NCBI RefSeq assembly: GCF_900111605.1
Contig: NZ_FOIA01000011.1
Span: 37,375 to 101,374 of the forward strand
DNA length: 64,000 nucleotides
Direction: 5' to 3'
From: Nitrosomonas marina
Lineage (GTDB): Bacteria; Pseudomonadota; Gammaproteobacteria; Burkholderiales; Nitrosomonadaceae
In this document: piece after piece, positions 8,778-17,959 of the stretch
How the letters are laid out: every line of letters begins with the position of its first letter
Position numbering within the stretch: the first letter of the stretch is position 1
The notes under the pieces: generated by a model
Database searches by the model: none
Seen by the model: the letters and a program-made list of their open reading frames with translations, nothing else
Told to the model about the DNA's origin: nothing
Made by a program: the position numbers and the translations under genes

Positions 8778-10082
8778 ATGTACCTGTCTCGACGAAAATT
8801 TCTTGGATTAACAGGGGCTGCCACATTGGTTGCTACCTGCTCACCCATATCGCTTTCTGGTCAAACGCCACGAGATGCTTTATCGGGGCAATGTGCTTCC
8901 GGCATGAAAGATTTGTCAGCATTGGTCCGACAGAGATCAACCATGCTGGGTTATCCGATTAATCTGAATTTCCCCCCTGCTGAATTTTTCAAATGGCGGG
9001 AAAGATTAAATACAGCCGGATTGGATCAATTCAACTTCAATAACGTTGGCGACCCTTTCAAACAAGGCCATTTCTCGTTTAACACGCATGATCTTGAGAA
9101 AGATCTGATCGAGCGGTTTGGTGCAGTTTACGGCTTTGTGCAAAAACAGGTATGGGGATTTTTATCCAACAGCGGCACCGATAGTAATATGCACGGCATA
9201 TACATCGGTCGCACGCTGATGCAAAATCGCACCGGTATCCTGCCCAAAATCTATTTTACTCACGAAGCACACTACTCGATTCAGATCCTCTGCAACCTGA
9301 TGAGCCTGGACTGGGTTGTAGTTGATACCGAAGCGGACGGCAATATGGATATAGGCGATCTCGAACAAAAGCTGAACGCCAATGCTGACTACCCAGCGCT
9401 GATAATCGCAACTGTCGGCACAACATTCAAAGGTGCCATCGACTCAATCGACGGCATCCAAAGTAAACTGAAAGGGCGTGACTATTATCTGCATCTTGAT
9501 GCTGCGCTGTTTGGCGGTTATCTCCCACATACCCCTTTTGCAGATGAACTGTTGCATAGTCGCCGCACCGATCAGTCACCGCGGTATCATTCCATAGCCG
9601 TTTCCTGCCATAAATTTTTTGGTTACCCGTCACCTGCCGGTTTATTTATAACATCACAGGATATTTTTGAAGAGTTTGAGGCGCAGTTTGCCAAGATTCA
9701 CGACCCCCAATATATTCTACAGGTACCGGGCACAATCACCTGCTCACGAGATTCAGTGAAGCCCGCCGAATTTCATTTTTTCAGTTCGGATTCGGAATTA
9801 TCCCGACAAAAATCCGACGCCCGACAGATGCTTGACAATGCCGGATATCTGCACAAAGAGATGCTGACACACCTGAAGCATCTTGAACCAGTACGTACCG
9901 GACAACGCTCACCTATCGTTTATTTCAGAAAACCGTCTGAAGAAATCGTTGACCGCTATACACTGGCAGTCATGCAGTCTGATCGCAATAACGAAGCGAC
10001 AGCATATGCGCACGTAGTTGTCATGCCGCATGTGAGCAAGAAGACGCTGGATCGTTTTCTGGAAGATCTCTCAACACATTAA
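8778..10082 (+). CDS. Tat-signal PLP-dependent amino acid decarboxylase (histidine decarboxylase-like)
   Basis: A 434-residue group II PLP decarboxylase fold. PLP-binding features are SNSGTDSNMHG (about 130-140), a THEAHYS stacking histidine (H165), the aspartate in HLDAALFGG (D241) and the Schiff-base lysine K279 in SCHKFFGYPSPAG. This arrangement is nearest to bacterial histidine decarboxylases, which lack an export signal. Unusually, the N terminus MYLSRRKFLGLTGAATLVATC is a Tat signal with a twin arginine and possible lipidation or cleavage near C21, so the enzyme seems to act in the periplasm. It is 50 bases after the multicopper oxidase gene, also Tat-exported. The substrate is unknown and the decarboxylase activity is inferred from motifs. 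Confidence 0.82.
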   Translation: MYLSRRKFLGLTGAATLVATCSPISLSGQTPRDALSGQCASGMKDLSALVRQRSTMLGYPINLNFPPAEFFKWRERLNTAGLDQFNFNNVGDPFKQGHFSFNTHDLEKDLIERFGAVYGFVQKQVWGFLSNSGTDSNMHGIYIGRTLMQNRTGILPKIYFTHEAHYSIQILCNLMSLDWVVVDTEADGNMDIGDLEQKLNANADYPALIIATVGTTFKGAIDSIDGIQSKLKGRDYYLHLDAALFGGYLPHTPFADELLHSRRTDQSPRYHSIAVSCHKFFGYPSPAGLFITSQDIFEEFEAQFAKIHDPQYILQVPGTITCSRDSVKPAEFHFFSSDSELSRQKSDARQMLDNAGYLHKEMLTHLKHLEPVRTGQRSPIVYFRKPSEEIVDRYTLAVMQSDRNNEATAYAHVVVMPHVSKKTLDRFLEDLSTH

Positions 10083-10140
10083 GCTGCTGTTATAGTGGCA
10101 GGGTAAGACACGAAATAACAGTTAGCAGAAAACGCAATAA

Positions 10141-10791
10141 CTATTTAATAATTCTTTTGAACGACCTCAGGTTAGGCACTCTGATTAGGTCCGTTTTATT
10201 AAATGTAAATAAAAACAAAAGCGTATAGTCATTATAAAATGTCTCTGTCCAATATGGCGGTGTTGAGTGAGCAAATCGGCCGGACGGCAATTCGAATATG
10301 TCCAAATAGAAGTTTGCATAACCTATCTGGTTCCGTGATTTATAGACGGACAATTCAGGCACTGAAATCGGCAGTAACGTTCCACTGATCGGTGGAATAC
10401 CAAAAAATGTCTCGCCATATTCGGTGCCTAACGATTTGACGACAACATTTACGCGATACTGTGCATTTTTTGGATTTGCCAGTATATAACCCTGTTTTCC
10501 CAGCCAGCCCCCAACAATCTCCCCAATAAACGCGCTGTCTTTACTCAACCCGGTCGTCGTCAATGTGACTTTCGAACCTTTCGGAATCGATACAAAATCG
10601 TATTCCTGCCGGTCCAGACTTCTTGAAACAGCCTCACTCTGAAGTAATTGCTCGATCGCAGCTTTTGGAGATTGCGTCGTCTTTTGGGTTGTAGAACAGG
10701 CGGACATCATCAATACAGAAACTATGCCTGACACGGACAATCCTATTTTTTTATCTAAACGCACTTTCGATATGTGCCCCATATAGTTCAA
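10141..10791 (-). CDS. Putative lipoprotein of unknown function
   Basis: A 216-residue protein with an N-terminal positively charged and hydrophobic signal ending in a lipobox-like MSAC (Cys about residue 32), so probably an outer- or inner-membrane lipoprotein. The mature part has beta-rich segments (VTLTTTGLSKDSAFIGEIVGG, YRVNVVVKSLGTEYGETFFGIPP) and an aromatic C-terminal portion. I do not recognise a named family. It is a single gene between two plus-strand sulfur/copper genes and the minus-strand GMC operon; its stop lies about 60 bases from the end of the convergent decarboxylase gene. Confidence 0.7.
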   Translation of the reverse strand: MNYMGHISKVRLDKKIGLSVSGIVSVLMMSACSTTQKTTQSPKAAIEQLLQSEAVSRSLDRQEYDFVSIPKGSKVTLTTTGLSKDSAFIGEIVGGWLGKQGYILANPKNAQYRVNVVVKSLGTEYGETFFGIPPISGTLLPISVPELSVYKSRNQIGYANFYLDIFELPSGRFAHSTPPYWTETFYNDYTLLFLFTFNKTDLIRVPNLRSFKRIIK

Positions 10792-11059
10792 TTCATTATT
10801 GGCTACACGCTTGCTGGCCCCGATTTTAGGCGAGACCCGTTACTCCTCTCCAGTAGATCATTTATCAACCCGGTCATAACAGTGAGAGAGCCTGTGAAAT
10901 CCAGTTTTTAGAAGTTACGGTCAGAAGTTACATGACCAGGAATTGAAAGTTACTGCGAACAAGAAAAAAAGTAGCTGCAATATCTCATAGTTTATCAGCG
11001 GTCTTGTGTTCAAGCATTACCCACTATAACCATAACCGATAACAATTGCTGCTAAATTT

Positions 11060-12919
11060 TTATGATTTGGTGGCAGCAACAATATCATCAGCTGCCTTTT
11101 CTGCCGCCATATAAATTGAAGTCAAAATAAAAAAACCCGGAATCTTTGGAAAAATAGAAGCATCCACTATTCTCAGATTTTTTGTACCATATACACGAAA
11201 CTTACTGTCAACTACACCGTTCTGTTCGCGCGGTTTCATTGCACAGCTACCACAGGCATGGTGCCCCCAGGCTTCGTTCTTTACAAAATCCCTAATCACT
11301 TCGTCTTTATCTATATTCCGGTCACCTGGTAAAATTTCATTATCAACAAGGTCTGCTATCGATCTGGACAGTTTTTCACGGCAAAATTTTACGATCTCAA
11401 CAACACCATCCAAATCCTCGTTATTGACATCAGTCCCTTCATTAAAATAATGAAAATTGATGTAAGGGCGTTTCCTCGGGTCTGTCCCGGCCAGCTTCAC
11501 ACGTCCGCCTGTATTGCACGTATGTGCTTTTAAAATTGTCCAAGATAAAAAGTCAGGCTTTCTTAATTCAGCAGAATAATTTTTATAATATCCATGAAAA
11601 TCTCCCAGAAATCCCATAAGAAAAATGTCCGGAACAGATTTATCTGGAGATGAGCGCATAATTGAGGAGACCATTACGCCATTGGTAGCATATAACCCTT
11701 TCCGGTATTTTTCCCATTTTTTATAGTGCGCGTCGTTAATATCAAATTCTGCTCCTTTCAGGAAATCCCAGGGATGCTTCATTTTGTTGACCACACTGAT
11801 TTCATAGCGATCCTGAAGATTTCTGCCAACGCCTTCAAGATTCAGTTTCTGCTGAATACCCATATCGCTGAGATGATCTCTGGGCCCTATACCAGACAGC
11901 ATCAGCAGTTGGGGCGTATTAAAAGCACCTCCGGCAATAATAATCTCTTTATTGACTTTCACATGTTTGATCAGTCCTTTCTCACCACTGCAATTTTGAT
12001 GCGCTTCATAGATCCGTTCACCTTGCAGATATTCAATGCCGGTCACGCGCTCAGGATCCGTGTCGTCAAACAGAATCCTCGATGCCAAACAATGTAAACG
12101 TATATGCAGATTTTCCGAGTACTTCGATTGCGCATCGAGAAGCAATTCACGGGTGCCATGTCGTGTAAATCTGGCGGTCGTCAAAGGCGTGTAATATATG
12201 CCGTTCTCCCGAATATGATTTAACCGCGCATCATTGGGATCAAAACGCCCGCGCAGCAATCGCTTGATTTTCAGCCATAGACTGCCTCCTCTTGAAATAA
12301 TAGCGATTCTCGTTTTTAAAAACAGTTTTAAAATACGGTACTCCAACAATGCCCTGAAAAGAATTTTTTTTTCAGTACGTAACCAGCCTCGCCAGCCATG
12401 ACCGCTGATATCCAGCCCCAGAAAACTGAATAGTCTGCTTATTGGCCGATAATGACAATCTTCCATGCGCTTGAAATAATGCCGCATTTTAGTTGCGCTC
12501 CAGGAATCATCTTTCATTGTTTCAGCAATATAATCCCAGTCGGCATCATCCGGATACACAGCAATCATTGCGTTATGGCTGGTACAGCCACCGAGCGTGC
12601 CTGCCCGAGGATACAGAACGCCATCATGCTGCGCACTGTATTTAGAGTCACGCAGTTGCTGTTCATTATCCTGATAGTGCCTTACCCAGAAATCCCAGGA
12701 TAGATCCGGATGTTCCGCTGCAAATGGATGAAAAACCGGCACGCTGTAATCAGCCACCACATTACGGTGATGATTACAGCGATCACCTTCATTACTTACC
12801 GGGTCTCCGCCAGCTTCAAGCACTAAAACACGAAATCCCGCCTGCGCCAGACGGGCAGCGACCACGCCGCCGCCCGCACCTGAACCTACAACGATATAAT
12901 CATACACTTCTTCAGACAT
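11060..12919 (-). CDS. GMC family FAD-dependent oxidoreductase
   Basis: A 619-residue glucose-methanol-choline oxidoreductase. The Rossmann FAD motif is at the N terminus (YDYIVVGSGAGGGVVAARL, then VLVLEAGG), and further GMC signatures are PRAGTLGGCTSHNAMI and IIAGGAFNTPQLLMLSGIGP. The C-terminal active-site region reads WGHHACGSCAMKP followed by GVVDSKFRVYGTKNLRIVDASIFPKIPG. The start is the ATG at 12919. It follows 13 bases after a large membrane-anchored cytochrome c gene, which is probably its electron acceptor. GMC enzymes of this branch oxidise alcohols. Beside a COX/LOX locus an oxidised lipid alcohol is an attractive but unproven substrate. No signal peptide is visible, so how it would reach a periplasmic cytochrome is unclear. 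Confidence 0.88.
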   Translation of the reverse strand: MSEEVYDYIVVGSGAGGGVVAARLAQAGFRVLVLEAGGDPVSNEGDRCNHHRNVVADYSVPVFHPFAAEHPDLSWDFWVRHYQDNEQQLRDSKYSAQHDGVLYPRAGTLGGCTSHNAMIAVYPDDADWDYIAETMKDDSWSATKMRHYFKRMEDCHYRPISRLFSFLGLDISGHGWRGWLRTEKKILFRALLEYRILKLFLKTRIAIISRGGSLWLKIKRLLRGRFDPNDARLNHIRENGIYYTPLTTARFTRHGTRELLLDAQSKYSENLHIRLHCLASRILFDDTDPERVTGIEYLQGERIYEAHQNCSGEKGLIKHVKVNKEIIIAGGAFNTPQLLMLSGIGPRDHLSDMGIQQKLNLEGVGRNLQDRYEISVVNKMKHPWDFLKGAEFDINDAHYKKWEKYRKGLYATNGVMVSSIMRSSPDKSVPDIFLMGFLGDFHGYYKNYSAELRKPDFLSWTILKAHTCNTGGRVKLAGTDPRKRPYINFHYFNEGTDVNNEDLDGVVEIVKFCREKLSRSIADLVDNEILPGDRNIDKDEVIRDFVKNEAWGHHACGSCAMKPREQNGVVDSKFRVYGTKNLRIVDASIFPKIPGFFILTSIYMAAEKAADDIVAATKS

Positions 12920-12932
12920 AACCACTTACGCC

Positions 12933-15764
12933 CTAGAAGGTTTTGAGATAAGCAATCAAGGCTTGCTTATCATCATCAGATAGCTCCACGCCAAAATAAT
13001 GCCCGCGGTTAACAACATAATCGGGACATTTACTCAAATTGAGCAGAGAGTTGACAAGATTACTGTTATAAAAAACTGACTTGGCGTGAGCTTTTACTGC
13101 CGGCGTCACTAATTCCTCTGGTGTGCATGTGCCTCCCAACTCCTTGGCAACACTCAGAAAATCCAGACCAAGCCTGGCAAGTTTCATTAAGTGGTCGAAT
13201 CCCATTTCTTCATCATGATCAGGGATTATTTTTGTATTCACCAATAGATTGACAGGCATACCCTCAGGAAACGGACCGGCTTTAAAATCGCCATTTTTCT
13301 CAAATGCCCACGGGGCAATCCAGTTTAACAACCCGCCAAAAGTCTTGGCACCCGGTATATAACCAGCCGGTATTTTTACGCAACTTGCCGCTGTTGTGCG
13401 ATAAATATAGCCTGGTACAGGCGTAGCAGTTTCGCCATCCATTCTCCGCTGGTCAGGATTCAACATTTTATTGATAGAATCATAAAATACCGCCATCCTG
13501 CTCGATACACCAGGGTTATAGGGATCAACACCGCCGTATGCTTTCTGATAGGTATCAGGATACATATGTTGATAGCCCTTGCCTTCATGTGAATAATCGC
13601 TTTTCTCATAAGCATATTCACCTGCAGCGCCCGAATAATTACCATAAGCATCTTCGGCAGCTTCATAATACTCAATATGCCCTACTGAGTTATTGAGTAG
13701 AAATGGGGCTGTAGACCAAAGACTGATCAGAGAGGCTGGTCGGGTGTAACCCCGGCCATTACCCAATGGCTGAAATGTACTGGCTTCGCCGGAGACAGGA
13801 TGATGTACAACCAGTTCACCTGCCGCAGGCAGCTGCTTGTAGGAAGTGGAAGTAAAATTGTCCCAGATGTCTCCCTTTAGACCATTCGTTGCGAGCGGGC
13901 TGCAAGCATTGGTCTGCAGCAAATCAACAGGAATGCGTCTTTCGGTCGACAGAAAATTGTCACATAAAAACGGGTCCTTGCCTTCGGGACAAGTCTCATC
14001 ACGTTCTTCAGAAAAAACCAATTTTTTCATTTTTTCCTTGAATTCATCGGTCTGAGTCCATTCCCAGTATTTGTCCCAGCATTTACGGTAATTGGCTCCA
14101 TTACCACCCCCGGCGCATTCACCCGTATCGATACCGGATTCCGGCGGTGACTCAGGAATTTTACTGGAGTGACAAGCAGCGCAATTTTCAGCAAATACTA
14201 TTCTGCCGCGATCAAGAACATCGTTGTCCTCTGAAAGATAATTTTCTCCTTCAGGTGCATCTTTTAAGTCATCAGGCGACGCACTAACCAGGAAAAATAT
14301 AGCCATATCGGCTGTTTGGTCTTCAGTAGCGTTCCAATAACTGGAGTTTTTCTGGGCATCGGCAATTCTAATAGGGGTAATCTTTTGAGTGCCAATAACG
14401 GGATAAAAGTGTGTTAACCACTCTTCACTAAACAGACCGATATTTAAATAAACACGGTTTAACGCACCGAGAACTCCAACAGAATCAGCTCCATCCTTCA
14501 GCACTCGCGCGGTTTTTATCTGTCCTGTAGATTTATCCCAAAATGCGCCTAATTCATTTGTTTGCGGATAATCATTAAACTGTTTGTTATCCAGCTCATC
14601 CCCCGTCAACTGTTCCCCTCCCCACCTTAGTGTCGGCAGCAAACGCGAACCGAGACTGTAAACCGCGTTCATGGTACGCGGATTATTTATATAATCAGTC
14701 GAGATTAGCGATGTATCCAGTGCGCCAGGAGGATTGGTATGAAACAATTGATAAATAAAGTTGTGCTCTTGTTTTGCCGGCATATGCGGATTGCCGGAAT
14801 CCCTGGGTTCATTGTCCCAGAAGAAAATACGATTTACCCAGAAGTATTGGGCACCCGGGTTTGAATTCAGCTCAGACCACTTGGGATTCTCCGGATCAGC
14901 CGGAGGATTGACCGGACTGGGGCCAACGTGGCAAAAAGCGCATGACATACCGACGCGGTATGGTCTGACTAACTCCTTGTCATAGTAAAAATCCGGGTTT
15001 GTATAATATCCGTCATTATTCTTCCCGGATGCCTGGCCTTCCTTCCATTTTTTAGCGGCAGCTTCGTCAAAATTTGGATTGGGAAACAAGCGCAAACCCA
15101 CTATCCCCGATGGTTCGCCATAAAATGAACCCACCGGAATGTTCTTGCCCCGTGCGCCTATGGCTACACCTGGATATTTTTCTGCATCAGCAAACGGATC
15201 TTCAGGGCAGCCATTATCAGGATCGACAATCCGCTTATCCAGCCACAACCCATATTCATCGGGCTCGGTTGCTTTTTCAAAGCAGGGCTCATTGACAAGA
15301 CCCAGATAAGACCATCGTGTATCCCGGCCATATCCCTGACTGGGATGAGAAGACAGTATTTTTAGTAAGTCATAGGTTCCGAAAGTATATTTATTGGCCA
15401 TTTCATCCCAGAAACGATCGTTACCGCCGGTCCAGACAATCCAGCTGTTCTGTCCTTTTATAGCGGCCTGGCGCACTTCATCAGGTGCTATCTTTAATAC
15501 CTCAGCCCAGTGTTTGAAAACATCGATATCCGCGTTTTCATGTTTCAGTACACCCTTATCCATTTCAACGAAATAAGGATCTGCTGCTGCCGGGAAACTG
15601 TCAGCCATTCTACCGGCAAGAATGGCTTCATCTTTCATCTCGCCAATCTTGGAGTAATCAGGCAATACCCATGCCCTCACAGCCAATATAATCGCGGTTA
15701 CAATGATTAAGGCCAGTATGAACAACGTCACAAACGTCCTTTTAAGCACTTTAGCAATACTCAT
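12933..15764 (-). CDS. Large membrane-anchored di-haem cytochrome c
   Basis: A 943-residue protein with an N-terminal signal-anchor (hydrophobic residues about 11-33) and two c-type haem sites, CAFCH (275-279) and CAACH (528-532), placing the bulk in the periplasm. The second site lies in a normal cytochrome c segment (RGRIVFAENCAACHSSKIP), and the C terminus (SDDDKQALIAYLKTF) is typical of cytochrome c modules although the local CxxCH is lacking. The protein is much longer than ordinary di-haem cytochromes. The downstream GMC dehydrogenase gene suggests it accepts electrons from that flavoenzyme and passes them to the respiratory chain. Related large cytochromes occur in fatty-acid or alcohol oxidation loci, but I cannot name the family exactly. 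Confidence 0.8.
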   Translation of the reverse strand: MSIAKVLKRTFVTLFILALIIVTAIILAVRAWVLPDYSKIGEMKDEAILAGRMADSFPAAADPYFVEMDKGVLKHENADIDVFKHWAEVLKIAPDEVRQAAIKGQNSWIVWTGGNDRFWDEMANKYTFGTYDLLKILSSHPSQGYGRDTRWSYLGLVNEPCFEKATEPDEYGLWLDKRIVDPDNGCPEDPFADAEKYPGVAIGARGKNIPVGSFYGEPSGIVGLRLFPNPNFDEAAAKKWKEGQASGKNNDGYYTNPDFYYDKELVRPYRVGMSCAFCHVGPSPVNPPADPENPKWSELNSNPGAQYFWVNRIFFWDNEPRDSGNPHMPAKQEHNFIYQLFHTNPPGALDTSLISTDYINNPRTMNAVYSLGSRLLPTLRWGGEQLTGDELDNKQFNDYPQTNELGAFWDKSTGQIKTARVLKDGADSVGVLGALNRVYLNIGLFSEEWLTHFYPVIGTQKITPIRIADAQKNSSYWNATEDQTADMAIFFLVSASPDDLKDAPEGENYLSEDNDVLDRGRIVFAENCAACHSSKIPESPPESGIDTGECAGGGNGANYRKCWDKYWEWTQTDEFKEKMKKLVFSEERDETCPEGKDPFLCDNFLSTERRIPVDLLQTNACSPLATNGLKGDIWDNFTSTSYKQLPAAGELVVHHPVSGEASTFQPLGNGRGYTRPASLISLWSTAPFLLNNSVGHIEYYEAAEDAYGNYSGAAGEYAYEKSDYSHEGKGYQHMYPDTYQKAYGGVDPYNPGVSSRMAVFYDSINKMLNPDQRRMDGETATPVPGYIYRTTAASCVKIPAGYIPGAKTFGGLLNWIAPWAFEKNGDFKAGPFPEGMPVNLLVNTKIIPDHDEEMGFDHLMKLARLGLDFLSVAKELGGTCTPEELVTPAVKAHAKSVFYNSNLVNSLLNLSKCPDYVVNRGHYFGVELSDDDKQALIAYLKTF

Positions 15765-16918
15765 CGCCAGTCCCCCCCTGTAATATTAAATAACCTATCT
15801 AAATCACTTATGACATATAATTTATATTGCGCTGTCTGTATAACCGGGTACTTCCTGAACAACTATAACATTAGCCATTCTACGTCAAACATATAACCGA
15901 TACTATTTCTAATTTACATCAAGTTTGATCGAGTTAAAAGATATCGCTAGAACAACATCGTTCAATGTGTACGAACATATTCCGACAGAACAGTACTGCT
16001 TAACATAGTCAGGTCATGCTCGCGCACACCAGTCAAGCGGCCGTTACCATTTTCATGATTAGAGAATAATGATAGCTGCAGCCCAGAACAAGAGCGGGCA
16101 GGACCTACAGCAATTAATACAAACATGGAACCAGTGCCTGTATCCGAACTAGCAGCTGATTTCTCACCCATTCCACAAATTGTAGCGGCACCTTCGGGTA
16201 ACGTTATTATTGATAGCGCTGATTGCAAAAAAAGAATCTACTTCGCCATTGTGCGCAACCGCTTTGTTGTTAGCATCTTACTGCTGCACTCTTCCCTCCT
16301 TTCAAAGAAATTAAGCTGGGATTTCTTTGCAGACCAACATGCGAAGTAACCTGCTGTCTGTGATGTGGAAAGATAGCGATATCCTGTCAGATTCTCTGTG
16401 AGAAAACTCACAATTCACACATCCATGGCGTCATGCCTCTGTATTGCAAATACTTATTTAAAATTAACAGTATGAATTAATATTCGATTCCATGTGATTC
16501 CAAGTGGTTGTTTTTCAAATGATCCATACAGCACTGATATGAAATGTCGCTTTCCCGTTGTGCAAAGTAATGTGTGAAACATCAGGCCAGGTGTTGACAC
16601 CGAGTTCAGCACGCATCACAGAATATGGCAGCATGAATATCTTCTGAATTCACTTTATAGACATACCAATTTTTTTCTGCTATTTTGCTTTTACAAAACC
16701 ATAACATAAAAATGGTCATAAAAATGGGCAAATTAATACTCACTGTGAAAGGAATGTAATAAAAAAATCAATTCTGCTATTAAGTAGCTTGTGCGATTCA
16801 AATTGTGTTCGCTTTAATTTAATCGAGACATTCATTACAAAATAAAACTGACCAATAACCGATCGCTGTAAAGAATTCGTTACATAATTTTCCCTCATCA
16901 ACTAACAGACGGCCAGCG

Positions 16919-17119
16919 ATGAGTGAATACAACGTCATACATTCAGGAAGTGAGAATTATGAAACAATTAAAGATGGCCCGAAAATTGACTTTACTGCCG
17001 GCCCAATATTACAGCTCCAGTCTAAGCACGGTTATTTTGATTTCTCAAACGAAAACAACGAAACCCCACACTTCGATTTCGACCATATCAGACAATTCAT
17101 GGGTCACGACAGCAGTTAG
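16919..17119 (+). CDS. Possible 66-residue protein, unsupported by homology
   Basis: An ATG frame encoding a hydrophilic, acidic peptide (MSEYNVIHSGSENYE..., ending FMGHDSS) with no signal, membrane segment or known motif. The residue composition is protein-like (few rare residues), but there is no clear ribosome binding site. A longer frame overlaps it in another phase. It may be a fragment of a decayed gene. Confidence 0.2.
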   Translation: MSEYNVIHSGSENYETIKDGPKIDFTAGPILQLQSKHGYFDFSNENNETPHFDFDHIRQFMGHDSS

Positions 17120-17734
17120 CGCACGACTCTTTGTCATTAAAGATTGCGTAATAGAGAACGATGTCCGCAAGACTCCCATCAACACAGACTTTGCCTTCAG
17201 TAAAACAGACACTACAGCTACGCAATCAGTACAAACAGCGCAAGCTCATTCTATCCCAGGCCTTTTCCCTTTTTATGACATACCGTTAGGTAAGCCTTTT
17301 CCCAGATCATGCAAAACTAACGCCAATAGTTTTATTTTCGCAATCATCTTCTATTCCAGTAATAAAACGCATGCCGATATCGACTTTACTGCTGAGGGAT
17401 TTTTTGAGCAAAAATCAACTGCCCTTCTGAGAAGAATCAGATTGTATACTCCGTTACATTATCTATCATGCGAAGGAAAATGATGTTCAAAAATGCAACG
17501 CCCTCAGAACATGCGATACAACCGGTTTTACATGACAACCTGCAGATAGAAACGCATGGTTACTATATTTTCGCAAAATTTTTTCAGGAGTAACGGAACC
17601 CTGCAAAAACAGCACAACAGTTGAAAATGATTCGCCTGGCGATGTGATATTTCTCATAGCATTCATTGATGATTTTATGCTCTGCTTCAATCTGGTGTTT
17701 TGGGCAGAAACATTAATTTAACCAAGGAAGAAAA

Positions 17735-17845
17735 ATGTCTAACAATGACTTTCCTTCGACACTGGCTGCTGCAGCCATGTGCCGAATCAGTCTAATCAGA
17801 CTTGCATTGGCATGCAGGCAACACGGATTCCATCAAAATCGGTAA
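17735..17845 (+). CDS. Possible 36-residue leader peptide before the COX gene
   Basis: An ATG preceded by a good AAGGAAG ribosome binding site opens a 36-codon frame (MSNNDFPSTLAAAAMCRISLIR..., ending HQNR), 114 bases before the COX start. The peptide has no known motif. It could be a small regulatory or leader peptide for the lipid operon, or the start of a gene lost by deletion. Support is limited to the ribosome binding site and position. Confidence 0.3.
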   Translation: MSNNDFPSTLAAAAMCRISLIRLALACRQHGFHQNR

Positions 17846-17959
17846 GATAACTGTCGACCCCATAACTGTTCAAAATATTAATCTGGTATCAACACTGTTC
17901 TTTGGGTGCGAAAAAAGCGTGCAGCATAACAACTAATTCATACAATAAGGAGCGCAGCA

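Larger units (their letters stand above)
15765..17959. other. Gene-poor 2.2-kb stretch before the COX gene
   Basis: The segment lies between the divergent cytochrome c and COX genes. No convincing long gene is present. Several overlapping open frames have no recognisable motifs and poor ribosome binding sites (minus 15962-16228, plus 16125-16349, plus 16923-17483). The 16400-16900 part is AT-rich and noncoding. Two short frames with some support are listed separately. The region must contain promoters for both flanking operons and may be a decayed insertion. Confidence 0.5.

Noticed and set aside
16923..17483. A 186-codon frame in the gap before the COX gene
   Set aside because: No family resemblance, low-complexity Ser/Thr-rich composition and no ribosome binding site; it overlaps another short frame in a different phase.
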